Assembly (NCBI RefSeq): GCF_003259745.1 | Contig: NZ_QLMC01000003.1 | Span: 682,001-746,000, forward strand | Source: Larkinella arboricola | GTDB taxonomy: Bacteria; Bacteroidota; Bacteroidia; Cytophagales; Spirosomataceae | Reading direction: 5' to 3' | Length of the DNA stretch: 64,000 bases | Shown here: piece by piece, positions 1 through 8,883 of the stretch | Layout: every line of letters begins with the position of its first letter | How positions within the stretch are numbered: the stretch's first letter is position 1 | Made by a program: the position numbers and the translations under genes | Notes under the pieces: model-generated | The model's database searches: none | Told to the model about the DNA's origin: nothing | The model's input: only the letters and a program-made list of their open reading frames with translations

Positions 1-2491
1 GTTTGTCGGCAGCAGCTCCGGCGACCCGCGCACCCCGCCGAAAGTACTCGTTCGGGGTATCGGTACGCTGACAGCCAGCTCCAACCCGCTGTACGTAGTC
101 GATGGTGTGATTGGCGGTATTCCGAACCCCAGTGATATTGAATCCATGACGGTCCTGAAAGATGCTTCGGCAACGGCTTTGTACGGTGCGCGGGCTTCCA
201 ACGGGGTTATTGTTATTACGACCCGCCGGGGTGCCGCGGGTAAAACCCGGCTGACCGCCCGCTACAATCAGGGCGTCGGCAGTATAAGTCTGGGCAATTT
301 CCGGCTGCTGAATGGTCTGGAGTTATACGACCTCCAGAAAAGAGTTTACCAGCGCGACCAGCCTAACGGCGATGTCAACAGCTACCTGCCTACGCCGGAA
401 GCCAACGCCAATACCAACTGGATCGATCAGGCGTTCCGTACCGCCAGCAATACTCTGGCCGAATTGAGCGCGTCGGGCGGCAGCGAGAAAACCCGCTTTT
501 TCCTGAGCGGCAACTACTACAAGGAACAGGGGATTTTGCAGGGAACCGGACTGGACCGGTTTGGCGGACGATTGAATTTCAGCCACGAAGTCAGCGACAA
601 ATTCCGGATAAGTGTCAATGGGGCCGGTCTGTACACGCGCGGCTACGACGACAGCAACGGCGCTTTATACCAAGCCTATACCAACCTGCCGTACGACGAT
701 CCCTACTACAACGGCCAGCCGTACAATCCGGTGTCGGGTGCCAAGAAATGGTACGGTCGTGACAATCAAAACGTTGTCTACACCCGCCAGTTCAACACGT
801 TTCGGGAAAACACCTTGTCGGGCGATCTGCTGTTCAAGGCGGAATACGACCTCCTGCCCTGGCTGACCCTGACCACCACCAACCGGGCGCAAACCGCTTA
901 TTATGGAAGCCAGAGCAATCAGGACATGCGCGGCCCGAACGCGCTGGATGTACAGGGGCGGCTCGCAAATACGAGAACTCGTGACTATACCCTGCTGACC
1001 TCCAACCTGCTGCGCTTCCGGCACAGCTTCAGTGGTGGCCATAACATCGACGGTCTGGCCGGTTATGAATACCAGAACTATTACTACGAATCGCTGGGTG
1101 CGACGGGCAAGGGCATCTTCTCCGGTCTGGAAATTCTTGATGCAACCTCCCAGGCCGAAACCATCAGCGGTACCAAGCGCGATAATGCGTTTTCGTCATA
1201 TCTGTTCCAGGCCAATTACGGCTACCAGGATCGCTACCTGATTACGACTTCCTTCCGCCGGGATGGCTCATCCAAATTCGGTCGGAATAAGAAATACGGG
1301 AATTTTTACGCTGTGGGCGTAACCTGGAATGCCTCAAACGAAGCATTCCTGCGCAGCAATCCGCTCATAACGAACCTTAAATTCCGGGCCAGCTACGGAA
1401 CAACCGGGAACGCCGACGGTATTGATGACTATGCCGCCCAGGGCCTCTACAGCCTGACGGGTCAGTACGCCGGTATTCCGTCCGCGTTCCCGACCCGCAT
1501 CGAAAACCCGAACCTGTCGTGGGAAGTATCCAACAACGCCAACTTCGGGATTGATGCCACGCTCTGGGGACGGCTTTCACTGACCGTTGACCTGTACAAC
1601 CGTCTGACCAACAACCTGCTCTTCAACCGTCCGCTCCAGGCCACCAGCGGGTATTCATCCATCACCGAAAACGTGGGCGCGGTCCGCAACAAAGGGCTTG
1701 AAGTGGTTCTGTCAGCCGACATTCTGCAAAAAACGGCCCTGAAATGGCGCATGGATTTAAACGCCGGTCTGAACCGCAACCGGGTAACGGCCCTCTACGG
1801 CGACCGGATATTCATTGCCAGCGGACAGCGTCCTTACGCCCTCGATCAACCGCTCAATAGCTGGTACATGCGCCGGTGGATGGGCGTTGATCCGCAAACG
1901 GGCAACCCACTCTTTGAGAAAGTTAATCCGGATGGTACCAGCGCCACGACGAGCAACTACAACGACGCCACGCTTCAGTTTATCGGCAGCAACGCCAACC
2001 CCAAGCTGTTCGGCGGTATCCGTCAGGTGCTGAACTGGAAAGGGCTGGAACTGAATGCTTTCTTTACCTACAGCACCGGGGCCATTCTGTACAACGGCGA
2101 CCGGGCCCTGTTCGACAGCGACGGCGCCTACGACCGCTTCAACATGATGGCATTGCAGGATGGCTGGACCCGCTGGGAAAAACCGGGCGACATTGCCACG
2201 CACCCCAAATACGTGATCGGTGGTAACAACAACGCCCAGCGCCCGTCGTCCCGCTACCTGGAAAACGGCAACTACCTGCGGCTGCGGAACATCAGCCTGA
2301 ACTACGACCTGCCAACGGCCCTGGTAAGCAAAGCCAAACTGGACGGCGTTCGGTTATCGATTTCGGCAGATAACGTCTTTACGATCACGAAGTTTTCCGG
2401 GATCGACCCTGATGTAAACGAAACCGGCGAAGTAGGAACGAAATATCCGTTTAGCCGCAAGCTCATTTTTGGTCTCCAGTTAAACTTTTAA
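1..2491 (+). CDS. SusC/RagA-family TonB-dependent outer-membrane transporter (5' partial)
   Basis: The reading frame is open from base 2, so the N-terminus (signal peptide, carboxypeptidase-like domain, start of the plug) lies outside the window. The visible part begins in the plug domain, with the typical SusC stretch 'NPLYVVDGV' followed by 'DIESMTVLKDASATALYGARASNGV'-type residues, and continues through a long beta-barrel to a C-terminal 'LIFGLQLNF' ending in aromatic Phe, as expected for an outer-membrane barrel. SusC proteins import oligosaccharides or peptides across the outer membrane using TonB energy, with a SusD lipoprotein as lid. The SusD gene follows 12 bp downstream, so the two form a standard pair. 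The substrate cannot be read from sequence; the downstream sulfatase and sugar kinase suggest a sulfated glycan or glycoconjugate (inference). Confidence 0.95.
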   Translation, partial: FVGSSSGDPRTPPKVLVRGIGTLTASSNPLYVVDGVIGGIPNPSDIESMTVLKDASATALYGARASNGVIVITTRRGAAGKTRLTARYNQGVGSISLGNFRLLNGLELYDLQKRVYQRDQPNGDVNSYLPTPEANANTNWIDQAFRTASNTLAELSASGGSEKTRFFLSGNYYKEQGILQGTGLDRFGGRLNFSHEVSDKFRISVNGAGLYTRGYDDSNGALYQAYTNLPYDDPYYNGQPYNPVSGAKKWYGRDNQNVVYTRQFNTFRENTLSGDLLFKAEYDLLPWLTLTTTNRAQTAYYGSQSNQDMRGPNALDVQGRLANTRTRDYTLLTSNLLRFRHSFSGGHNIDGLAGYEYQNYYYESLGATGKGIFSGLEILDATSQAETISGTKRDNAFSSYLFQANYGYQDRYLITTSFRRDGSSKFGRNKKYGNFYAVGVTWNASNEAFLRSNPLITNLKFRASYGTTGNADGIDDYAAQGLYSLTGQYAGIPSAFPTRIENPNLSWEVSNNANFGIDATLWGRLSLTVDLYNRLTNNLLFNRPLQATSGYSSITENVGAVRNKGLEVVLSADILQKTALKWRMDLNAGLNRNRVTALYGDRIFIASGQRPYALDQPLNSWYMRRWMGVDPQTGNPLFEKVNPDGTSATTSNYNDATLQFIGSNANPKLFGGIRQVLNWKGLELNAFFTYSTGAILYNGDRALFDSDGAYDRFNMMALQDGWTRWEKPGDIATHPKYVIGGNNNAQRPSSRYLENGNYLRLRNISLNYDLPTALVSKAKLDGVRLSISADNVFTITKFSGIDPDVNETGEVGTKYPFSRKLIFGLQLNF

Positions 2492-2503
2492 TCATCAGCA
2501 CCC

Positions 2504-3955
2504 ATGAAAATCTCATTTTCCCGCTTATTGTTGCTGGGCTGTGTGGTGATGACCACCTCCTGCGAAATTGATACAACACCTTATAACGGTCTGTCCGAAT
2601 CAACCATTTTGCAGGATGCTCAGGGCCTGCGGGCCGCCACCGACGGTAATTACACGTTTCTGAAAGATGCAGACTATACCCGTAACGTCTTCATCATGCA
2701 CGAATATCCGGGCGACAACCTGACGGTCAGCGGAACCACCGGCGACGCCCTGTTTCTGACGTACACCTACCGGCATACGACCGATCAGGCCAATACACTC
2801 CAGATTTACCGCAAAGCCTACCAGATCATTGTGGGCTGTAACAAAGTGATCGGCGCAATTCAGGAAGGCACCTCGAAGGAAATGGACCAGATTCTGGGCG
2901 AGAATATCTTTCTGCGCGCCATGGTTCACTTCGACCTCGTGCGGATTTTCGGACGGCCCTACAACCAGAGTCCGGAAACGAACCTGGGCGTAATCATCAA
3001 AACCGATACCCAACCCGACGACAATGCTGCCCGCGCGACGGTGAAGCAGGTCTACGACTTTGTGGTTAGCGAGTTGCTGAAGTCGGCCAAACTGATGACC
3101 ATCCCACGCACCAGCAGTTATGCCAGTGCCGCAGCGGCCAACGGTCTGCTTTCGCGGGTGTATCTGTACATGAACGATAACGCGAATGCCATTAAATATG
3201 CGGATCTGGTGCTGGCCGAAAACCGGTTTACGCTGGCGACTCCGGATCAGGTACCGAGCTTTTATACGCTGGAAAACGAGCAGAACAAGGAAGTGATTCT
3301 GGCGATTAAACATACGCTGAAGGACGACCGCGCCTGGGGTTCGCTGGGTTCCATGCTCTACACCTCACCGGGCGGTGTCGGCTGGGGCGAGGTGTACGCT
3401 TCGCAGGAATACCAGGATCTAATCAATAAGTATCCGAACGATAAACGACGCTCCTTCATGGTGCGCAAACTGACCGCCCAGGGTACGCAGGAGCAGCGGA
3501 ACGGTATTGACAAAGTGTACGTCACGAAGTTTTCCAACCAGGGCGGAATCGCTACGCTTAGCTCACCTATTATTCTGCGGCTTTCCGAAATTTACCTGAA
3601 CCGGGCCGAAGCCTACGCCAAAACCGGCCAGGCCGACAAAGCCATCGCGGATGTCAACCGGATTCGCCAGCGCGCGGGTCTGACCGGCACGGAACTGTTC
3701 TCAACAACCGATCTGAAAGGATTGCCGAGTGTGCTGGACGTGGTTTTGCAGGAACGGCGGCTCGAACTGGCTTTTGAAGGCCATCGCCCCTACGATCTGT
3801 ACCGCAACGGCCGGAGTCTGGTCCGGAATTACCCTGGTTTTCATAATACCACCACTGGCCAGCAAACCATTCCTGCGGATGATAAACAAGTGGTCCACCT
3901 GATTCCGGAAGCCGAAATCGTGCTGAACCCCAACCTGAAACAGAATCCGTTGTAA
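2504..3955 (+). CDS. SusD/RagB-family nutrient-binding outer-membrane lipoprotein
   Basis: A 483-residue protein with a lipoprotein signal peptide ending in 'MTTSC' (lipidated Cys20), followed by the helical TPR-like SusD fold. Family hallmarks include 'RAMVHFDLVRIFGRPY' near residue 145, 'RLSEIYLNRAEAYAKTG' and 'INRIRQRAG'-like helices, and the C-terminal 'LQERRLELAFEGHRPYDLYR' and 'NPNLKQNPL' tail. It sits on the cell surface, captures ligand and closes over the SusC barrel encoded 12 bp upstream. It is clearly translated from the same transcript as its SusC partner. Nothing is missing or unusual in the sequence; the ligand is unknown. Confidence 0.95.
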   Translation: MKISFSRLLLLGCVVMTTSCEIDTTPYNGLSESTILQDAQGLRAATDGNYTFLKDADYTRNVFIMHEYPGDNLTVSGTTGDALFLTYTYRHTTDQANTLQIYRKAYQIIVGCNKVIGAIQEGTSKEMDQILGENIFLRAMVHFDLVRIFGRPYNQSPETNLGVIIKTDTQPDDNAARATVKQVYDFVVSELLKSAKLMTIPRTSSYASAAAANGLLSRVYLYMNDNANAIKYADLVLAENRFTLATPDQVPSFYTLENEQNKEVILAIKHTLKDDRAWGSLGSMLYTSPGGVGWGEVYASQEYQDLINKYPNDKRRSFMVRKLTAQGTQEQRNGIDKVYVTKFSNQGGIATLSSPIILRLSEIYLNRAEAYAKTGQADKAIADVNRIRQRAGLTGTELFSTTDLKGLPSVLDVVLQERRLELAFEGHRPYDLYRNGRSLVRNYPGFHNTTTGQQTIPADDKQVVHLIPEAEIVLNPNLKQNPL

Positions 3956-3965
3956 CGAGCTTCGA

Positions 3966-5261
3966 ATGACTCTCCTAACCCAAATCCTTTTTTTAATCAG
4001 TATCCCGTTGTTTTTACCGGCAAGTGGTTCGCACGACGCGAATCGCTTGCCGGTTCCCCTCGGCGGCAACGCCTGGGTTTCGAATGCCTCCGACCGCTCC
4101 ACCAGAATCACCAACGACGGCCTGACCGGCTGGACTCAATCCGAAACCGTCATTTCCACCTACATCCGGTTTGCCCGCGCCGGAACCCTCAAATTGTCGG
4201 CCACCCTGCGCGTTCCCGAAGGCGAAAGTGAAATCCGGGCGAGCTTACTAGGAAAATCGGTCGAATTTTCGGCCAGCGGCAATGCGGAAAAAGAATATTA
4301 CCTGGGCGAGTGGAAAATTACAAAACCGGGTTACGTGAAGATCGATATGCAGGGGGTAACCCAAACGGGCGGTTCCTTTGGTCAGTTACGAGAGCTGGGT
4401 ATCAGCGGAGAAGCCGTGGATGAAAAGACGGTTTTTGTCCGCAACAACGAAGGCAATTACTTTTACTGGGGACGACGCGGTCCGTCGGTTCACCTGAAAT
4501 ATACCGCCCCGGAAACCGTTGATTCGGAGTGGTTTTACAACGAAATTACCGTTCCCGAAGGCAGCGACGTACTTGGCTCCTACTTCATGGCCAACGGGTT
4601 TGCCGAAGGCTATTTTGGCATCCAGGTCAACTCGCCCACCGAGCGCCGGGTGCTGTTCTCGGTCTGGAGTCCGTTCAAAACCGACAATCCAAAAGAAATT
4701 CCGGACGATCAGAAAATCCTGCTGGAGAAAAAAGGCGAAGGTGTCACGACCAACGACTTTGGCAACGAAGGCTCCGGCGGACAAAGCTACCTGCGCTACC
4801 CCTGGAAAGCGGGCCGGACCTACCGGTTTTTGCTCCGGGCGCGTCCCACCGAAGCTAATTACACGACTTATACGGCTTACTTCTCCGACGCTCAGGACGC
4901 CAACTGGCAGTTGATCGCCAGTTTCAGGCGCCCCAAAACCACTACGTACCTAAAATCGCCCCACTCGTTTCTCGAAAACTTTATACCGAATACCGGCAAC
5001 CTGGCCCGACAAGTGGCTTTTGGCAATCAATGGATTCGGAGCAAGGAAGGAGTCTGGCACGAATTAGTGGGTGCCCGGTTTACCGGCGATGCCACCGCGC
5101 GGAACGGCTTCCGGCAGGATTACGCGGGCGGTTTATTACCCAATAATCAGTTTTTTCTGAAAAATTGCGGCTTCTTCGACGATTCCGTCCCGCTCAATAC
5201 CGAACTTACCCGAAAGCCGCTGAAGAAAACACCCGTCATTGATTTTTCTCAATTACCGTAG
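3966..5261 (+). CDS. Secreted DUF3472 (with DUF5077-like N-terminal) protein
   Basis: A 431-residue protein with a short hydrophobic leader (about residues 1-20), then a beta-rich N-terminal module ('VPLGGNAWVSNASDRSTRITNDGLTGW') resembling DUF5077, and a C-terminal half of the DUF3472 type ('NYFYWGRRGPSVHL', 'FGIQVNSPTERRVLFSVWSPF', 'GGQSYLRYPWKAGRTYRFLLRA'). These modules are common in Bacteroidota glycan-utilisation loci and look carbohydrate-binding or lectin-like, but no biochemical role is established that I know of. It starts 10 bp after the SusD stop, so it belongs to the same operon and probably handles the same glycan at the surface or in the periplasm (inference). Confidence 0.8.
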   Translation: MTLLTQILFLISIPLFLPASGSHDANRLPVPLGGNAWVSNASDRSTRITNDGLTGWTQSETVISTYIRFARAGTLKLSATLRVPEGESEIRASLLGKSVEFSASGNAEKEYYLGEWKITKPGYVKIDMQGVTQTGGSFGQLRELGISGEAVDEKTVFVRNNEGNYFYWGRRGPSVHLKYTAPETVDSEWFYNEITVPEGSDVLGSYFMANGFAEGYFGIQVNSPTERRVLFSVWSPFKTDNPKEIPDDQKILLEKKGEGVTTNDFGNEGSGGQSYLRYPWKAGRTYRFLLRARPTEANYTTYTAYFSDAQDANWQLIASFRRPKTTTYLKSPHSFLENFIPNTGNLARQVAFGNQWIRSKEGVWHELVGARFTGDATARNGFRQDYAGGLLPNNQFFLKNCGFFDDSVPLNTELTRKPLKKTPVIDFSQLP

Positions 5262-5275
5262 CCATTAATCGCACA

Positions 5276-6376
5276 ATGTCTTTATCCCTTTCCGTCTCCA
5301 CGCCTGGTCGCATTTGTTTGTTTGGAGAACATCAGGACTACCTGGGTTTGCCCGTCATTGCCGCTGCCATTTCCCGACGCATTCAGATTACCGCCGAGCC
5401 CACTTCCGGGTCTGAAGTCTATCTGGCGCTGCCCGATATAAATGCCGAAGAACGGTTTTCACTGACGACGTTGCCGTTACCGTACCAGCACGAGCGCGAT
5501 TACTTCCGAAGTGCCGTCAATATTCTGCTGCGCGAAGGCTTCCAATTTTCAAACGGTATTGAGGGCGAAGTTCGCGGCAACATTCCCATCAATTCCGGTA
5601 CGTCCAGTTCGTCGGCCCTATTGGTAACCTGGCTGGCTGTGCTGACCCAACTGGCCGACAATCCGCAAACGCTGTCGCCCAAGCGCCTGGCCGAACTGGC
5701 CCATCGCGCCGAAGTACTGGAATTTGGCGAACCCGGCGGGATGATGGACCACTACGCAACGGCTGTCGGGGGTGTGATTTACCTGGAATCAACGCCCAAA
5801 ATTCATCTGGAATCCTTTCAGCCCCAGCTCGGCACGTTTGTTCTGGGCGACTCACTCCAACCCAAAGACACCATTGGCGTATTGAAGCACGTTAAATTCG
5901 GGATGCTGGGCGCTATGGAAAAAATCCGGCAGTATGATCCCACGTTCGCGCTTCCGTCCTGTCCGCAGGAAAAAGCCGATGAATACCGCCATTTGCTGAC
6001 CGCAGACGAATTCATTCTTCTGAAAGGCAATCTTTCTGACCGCGATGTGCTGCGCGAAGCGCTGACGATGTTCCAAACCAAAACGGTTGATCACCAGCGG
6101 CTGGGCGCGTTGCTGAACATTCACCAGACCAGCCTCCGGGATGCCAAGCGGGTTTCGACGCCCAAGATCGACCGCATGATCGACGAAGCCCTCAAAGCGG
6201 GTGCCTACGGCGGTAAAATCAACGGTTCGGGCGGGGGTGGCTGCATGTTTGCCTACGCCCCCGAAAACCCCGAAGCCGTGGCCGAAGCCATCGAACGGGC
6301 GGGCGGCAAACCGTACATCATCCGGGTTGATCAGGGGGTTTCGGTTCAGCCTAAAGCCGTTTCGGTTGACGAGTAA
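5276..6376 (+). CDS. GHMP-family sugar kinase, galactokinase-like
   Basis: A 366-residue cytoplasmic protein with all three GHMP motifs: motif 1 'GRICLFGEHQDYLG' close to the N-terminus (the galactokinase GEHxDY signature), motif 2 the ATP-binding 'NIPINSGTSSSSALL' near residue 105, and motif 3 'KINGSGGGGCMFAYAP' near residue 315. Members phosphorylate the anomeric or another hydroxyl of a sugar using ATP. The N-terminal signature fits galactokinase-like enzymes, but this sequence is somewhat shorter than classical GalK, and related kinases act on arabinose, fucose or N-acetylgalactosamine. It follows the DUF3472 gene by 14 bp, which suggests that it phosphorylates the monosaccharide released from the imported glycan. 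The exact sugar is not determined. Confidence 0.8.
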   Translation: MSLSLSVSTPGRICLFGEHQDYLGLPVIAAAISRRIQITAEPTSGSEVYLALPDINAEERFSLTTLPLPYQHERDYFRSAVNILLREGFQFSNGIEGEVRGNIPINSGTSSSSALLVTWLAVLTQLADNPQTLSPKRLAELAHRAEVLEFGEPGGMMDHYATAVGGVIYLESTPKIHLESFQPQLGTFVLGDSLQPKDTIGVLKHVKFGMLGAMEKIRQYDPTFALPSCPQEKADEYRHLLTADEFILLKGNLSDRDVLREALTMFQTKTVDHQRLGALLNIHQTSLRDAKRVSTPKIDRMIDEALKAGAYGGKINGSGGGGCMFAYAPENPEAVAEAIERAGGKPYIIRVDQGVSVQPKAVSVDE

Positions 6377-6411
6377 AAAGAGTAGATTCGTTCAGATTTC
6401 GCGCATAACGC

Positions 6412-7944
6412 ATGAACGCTTTTCGTTTAAAAAAATACGTCGGAGCCGTTTTTAGTCTGTTGACGGTGTTGGTGGCGGGGTGGTTTCTGGTCGGGTATAC
6501 GTCCAAAGCCCCTGCCGTACGGCCCAACATCATTTACATCTACGCCGATGACCTGGGTTATGCCGAACTGGGCTGTTATGGGCAACAAAAAATCCGTACA
6601 CCCCACCTCGACCAGATCGCGCGTGAAGGGATACGGTTTACGCAGCATTATACCAGTATGCCGGTTTGCGCCCCGGCCCGCTGTATGCTCCTGACCGGCA
6701 GGCACGGCGGTCATTCGTACATCCGTGGAAACTACGAAATGGGTGGTTTTGCCGACTCGCTGGAAGGAGGTCAGATGCCGCTTTATCCGGGGGCGTTCAC
6801 CATCGGCAGGATGCTTCAGCAGTCGGGCTACCGGACGGCCTGCATCGGCAAATGGGGGTTGGGCATGGCCAATACCACCGGCAACCCGAACGAGCAGGGC
6901 TTCGATTATTTCTACGGTTATCTCGATCAGAAACAGGCCCATAACTTTTACCCGACTCACCTCTGGGAAAACGGCAAACCCGTCCCGCTGAACAATCCGG
7001 TCATGGACGTACACCGCCGGTTAACGCCCGAAACGGCCACGCCCGAAGCCTTTGCGTATTACCGGGGGAAGGAGTATGCCATCGACAACATGGCCCAGAA
7101 AGCCCAGGCGTTTGTACGCGAGAACAAAAACCGCCCGTTTTTTCTGTATCTGCCCTTTACGGTTCCGCACGTCTCGCTCCAGGCCCCCGAAGCCGCCGTT
7201 CAGGAATACGTTGGGAAGTTTGATGACCAAGCGTATCTGGGTCAGCGAGGTTACGCGTCAACACCGTATCCGCGGGCTACCTATGCCGCCATGATTACGT
7301 ACATGGACAAGCAGATCGGTGCGCTGATGCAGTTGCTCAAAGAGTTGAAACTTGACGACAACACGATTGTGATGTTCTCGAGCGACAACGGCACGACGTT
7401 CAACGGCGGGGTCGAAGCGGCTTATTTCAAAAGCGTTGGCAACCTGCGGGGTCTGAAAATGGATGTGTACGAAGGTGGTATCCGCGAACCGATGATTGCC
7501 CGCTGGCCCGGCAAAATAACTGCCGGAAAAGTAACCGATCACGTCTCGGTGCAGTACGATCTGCTGGCGACGCTGGCCGAACTCGTCGGCTATCAAAAAC
7601 CTTTTGTCACCGACGGTATTTCGTTTCTGCCCACGCTACTGGGGCAGCCGGCCAAACAGAAAAAACACGCGTATATTTATTGGGAATACGCCGAAAAAGG
7701 CGGGCAACTGGCCATTCGGATGGGTAACTGGAAAGCCGTTAAGACCGATGTGCGCAAAAACCGGAACGGCCCCTGGGAGCTGTACGACCTGAGCAAAGAC
7801 GAAAGCGAAACCACCAACTTGGCTGCCAGCCACCCCGGCTTACTCCAACAATTTGATGCGATTGTCGCCCGCGAACACGTTCCGGCGCACATCAACGACT
7901 GGGAGATTATCAACCCCAAAACGACGGTTCTTACAAAACAATAA
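6412..7944 (+). CDS. Sulfatase (arylsulfatase-type, cysteine-type active site)
   Basis: A 510-residue exported sulfatase. It has an N-terminal hydrophobic segment (about residues 10-28), metal-binding 'IYADDLGY' (Asp46-Asp47), the formylglycine signature CAPAR with the convertible Cys86 followed by 'LLTGRHGG', and downstream 'SSDNGT' and 'GGIREPMIARWPG' motifs. Sulfatases hydrolyse sulfate esters on glycans or aromatics after a maturase turns the signature Cys into formylglycine. It is the last gene of the SusCD-DUF3472-kinase operon (35 bp gap). No maturase lies in this operon; a formylglycine-generating enzyme is encoded at 42.6 kb and could serve it (inference). Confidence 0.93.
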   Translation: MNAFRLKKYVGAVFSLLTVLVAGWFLVGYTSKAPAVRPNIIYIYADDLGYAELGCYGQQKIRTPHLDQIAREGIRFTQHYTSMPVCAPARCMLLTGRHGGHSYIRGNYEMGGFADSLEGGQMPLYPGAFTIGRMLQQSGYRTACIGKWGLGMANTTGNPNEQGFDYFYGYLDQKQAHNFYPTHLWENGKPVPLNNPVMDVHRRLTPETATPEAFAYYRGKEYAIDNMAQKAQAFVRENKNRPFFLYLPFTVPHVSLQAPEAAVQEYVGKFDDQAYLGQRGYASTPYPRATYAAMITYMDKQIGALMQLLKELKLDDNTIVMFSSDNGTTFNGGVEAAYFKSVGNLRGLKMDVYEGGIREPMIARWPGKITAGKVTDHVSVQYDLLATLAELVGYQKPFVTDGISFLPTLLGQPAKQKKHAYIYWEYAEKGGQLAIRMGNWKAVKTDVRKNRNGPWELYDLSKDESETTNLAASHPGLLQQFDAIVAREHVPAHINDWEIINPKTTVLTKQ

Positions 7945-8054
7945 GTCTTCGAACCGTTCGCCTGATCAGATTTAGAGTATCACAAAAAAGCAAGTAAGGG
8001 TAGCGATTGGGTGTAGCGTCGAAAAACAATACCCTACAAAAAATATAGATTTAG

Positions 8055-8086
8055 TTTGGAAAATAAAAAGCGACCTTTTACCTTTG
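8055..8086 (+). promoter_or_regulatory. Bacteroidota-type promoter of the SAM-riboswitch unit
   Basis: The -33 element TTTG (8055-8058) and -7 element TACCTTTG (8079-8086, consensus TAnnTTTG) are separated by exactly 20 bp, matching the known Bacteroidota housekeeping promoter. Transcription should begin near 8092-8094, about 40 nt before the riboswitch aptamer. The stretch 7945-8054 between the sulfatase stop and this promoter holds nothing else I can recognise. Confidence 0.75.
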
Positions 8087-8132
8087 CATTATCATCTCAA
8101 TTACTTCTTCACGGAGTATTTCCGGGGCGATG

Positions 8133-8241
8133 AATTTATAAAGAAAGGGGGAGAGACAGGCTCGATGAACCCTTAGCAACTTTCCGAACGATCCGTTGGA
8201 ATAAGTGCTAACCTGCCTAAAACAATTAGGAACTATAAATT
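8133..8241 (+). promoter_or_regulatory. SAM riboswitch (SAM-I-like aptamer)
   Basis: The sequence folds as a SAM-I-type aptamer. P1 is an 8-bp perfect helix (AATTTATA 8133-8140 with TATAAATT 8234-8241). The kink-turn/core segment GATGAACCC begins at 8164. GCAACTT (8176-8182) pairs with AAGTGC (8203-8208). The invariant-looking GTGCTAA is at 8205-8211, CAGG (8157-8160) pairs with CCTG (8212-8215), and a final small hairpin CCTAA/TTAGG (8216-8230) has an AACAA loop. SAM riboswitches normally repress methionine or SAM biosynthesis or transport genes when SAM is abundant. Here the only thing downstream on this strand is a 22-codon ORF starting 11 nt after P1. The class call rests on core motifs seen by eye. 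Confidence 0.8.
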
Positions 8242-8251
8242 AACAACCATC

Positions 8252-8320
8252 ATGAAAAAGCAAACTTCGTATCAGCGTTGCGACCCCGATCAGGATTGGC
8301 ATTTGGCCCCGATTCGGTAA
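8252..8320 (+). CDS. 22-residue micro-ORF under the SAM riboswitch
   Basis: ATG at 8252, stop TAA at 8318-8320. The peptide begins MKKQTSYQRC, continues DPDQDWHLAP and ends IR. The start lies 11 nt after the 3' strand of riboswitch helix P1, so ribosome access could be controlled by SAM binding. It carries one Cys, one Trp and several charged residues, with no signal peptide or membrane segment. A terminator hairpin follows 23 nt after the stop. It could be a regulatory leader peptide, a functional micropeptide, or the remnant of a lost methionine gene. I do not recognise the sequence. Translation is inferred from position only. Confidence 0.5.
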   Translation: MKKQTSYQRCDPDQDWHLAPIR

Positions 8321-8343
8321 TCCACAGATCTCTCAACCAAGAG

Positions 8344-8371
8344 ATAGCCAGCGGTAGTCAGCGCTGGCTAT
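8344..8371 (+). terminator. Terminator closing the SAM-riboswitch unit
   Basis: A perfect 10-bp stem, ATAGCCAGCG (8344-8353) with CGCTGGCTAT (8362-8371), has an 8-nt loop and is followed by TTCGTTCTC, a weak T-tract. It lies between the 22-codon ORF and the oppositely oriented DUF6644 gene, so the riboswitch transcript would be only about 280-290 nt long. Confidence 0.6.
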
Positions 8372-8394
8372 TTCGTTCTCAGACGGTTTTCGAT

Positions 8395-8883
8395 TCAATA
8401 CGCCAACAACCGCCCGCAGGCAATCGTTGCCAGCCACACCACCATCGAGCAAATGGCCGCGGCTTTGGCGCCGGGCGGTGTTTTTCCACCCTGCCAGCCC
8501 GTCGATGACCGAAAGGTAATCCGGTGGAAAACGGCTACATTAACGCCAGCGACTACAATCAGAATCATTTTCAGCCAGAACATCGGATCATTCCCCAGCG
8601 ATTCGGCGTTTGTGCTGAACAGCAGCAGACCCGACGGCACAACGAGCAGCAGGCCCCGGCGCGACCACGGCAAAACATGCGTCGCCAGGGCCGCAACCGG
8701 TATTCTTGGTGAAAAATTCAGCAGCCGCAGATCAAACAGAAACGCCCCGCCCACCAGCAGCACAATCCCGACGATGTGAACAATTTCAAGTCCGGGATAC
8801 AGCCAGTTCGATTGCCGGATGGCAGCGGCCAACCCGGTATTTTCGATATGTTGCAGCCATTCGACGGGAATAAGCCCGCTCAT
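8395..8883 (-). CDS. DUF6644-type four-helix membrane protein
   Basis: A 162-residue integral membrane protein with about four hydrophobic helices. Histidines lie near helix ends: 'EWLQHIENTG', 'LEIVHIVGIVLLVGGAFLFDLRLL', 'LATHVLPWSRRGLLLVVPSGLLLF' and 'NVAVFHRITF'. It looks like the DUF6644 family, which is often encoded beside DUF6152 proteins and molybdenum hydroxylases. The paired histidines would fit a haem-b-type membrane electron carrier, but that is an inference; no function is established as far as I know. The start codon overlaps the stop of the upstream DUF6152 gene by 4 bp, so the two are translationally coupled. Confidence 0.65.
   Translation of the reverse strand: MSGLIPVEWLQHIENTGLAAAIRQSNWLYPGLEIVHIVGIVLLVGGAFLFDLRLLNFSPRIPVAALATHVLPWSRRGLLLVVPSGLLLFSTNAESLGNDPMFWLKMILIVVAGVNVAVFHRITFRSSTGWQGGKTPPGAKAAAICSMVVWLATIACGRLLAY

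Noticed and set aside
8278-8508. 76-codon ORF (+) across the terminator of the riboswitch unit
   Set aside because: It overlaps the terminator and the convergent DUF6644 gene, begins at a non-ATG codon, and its composition is that of a shadow frame.
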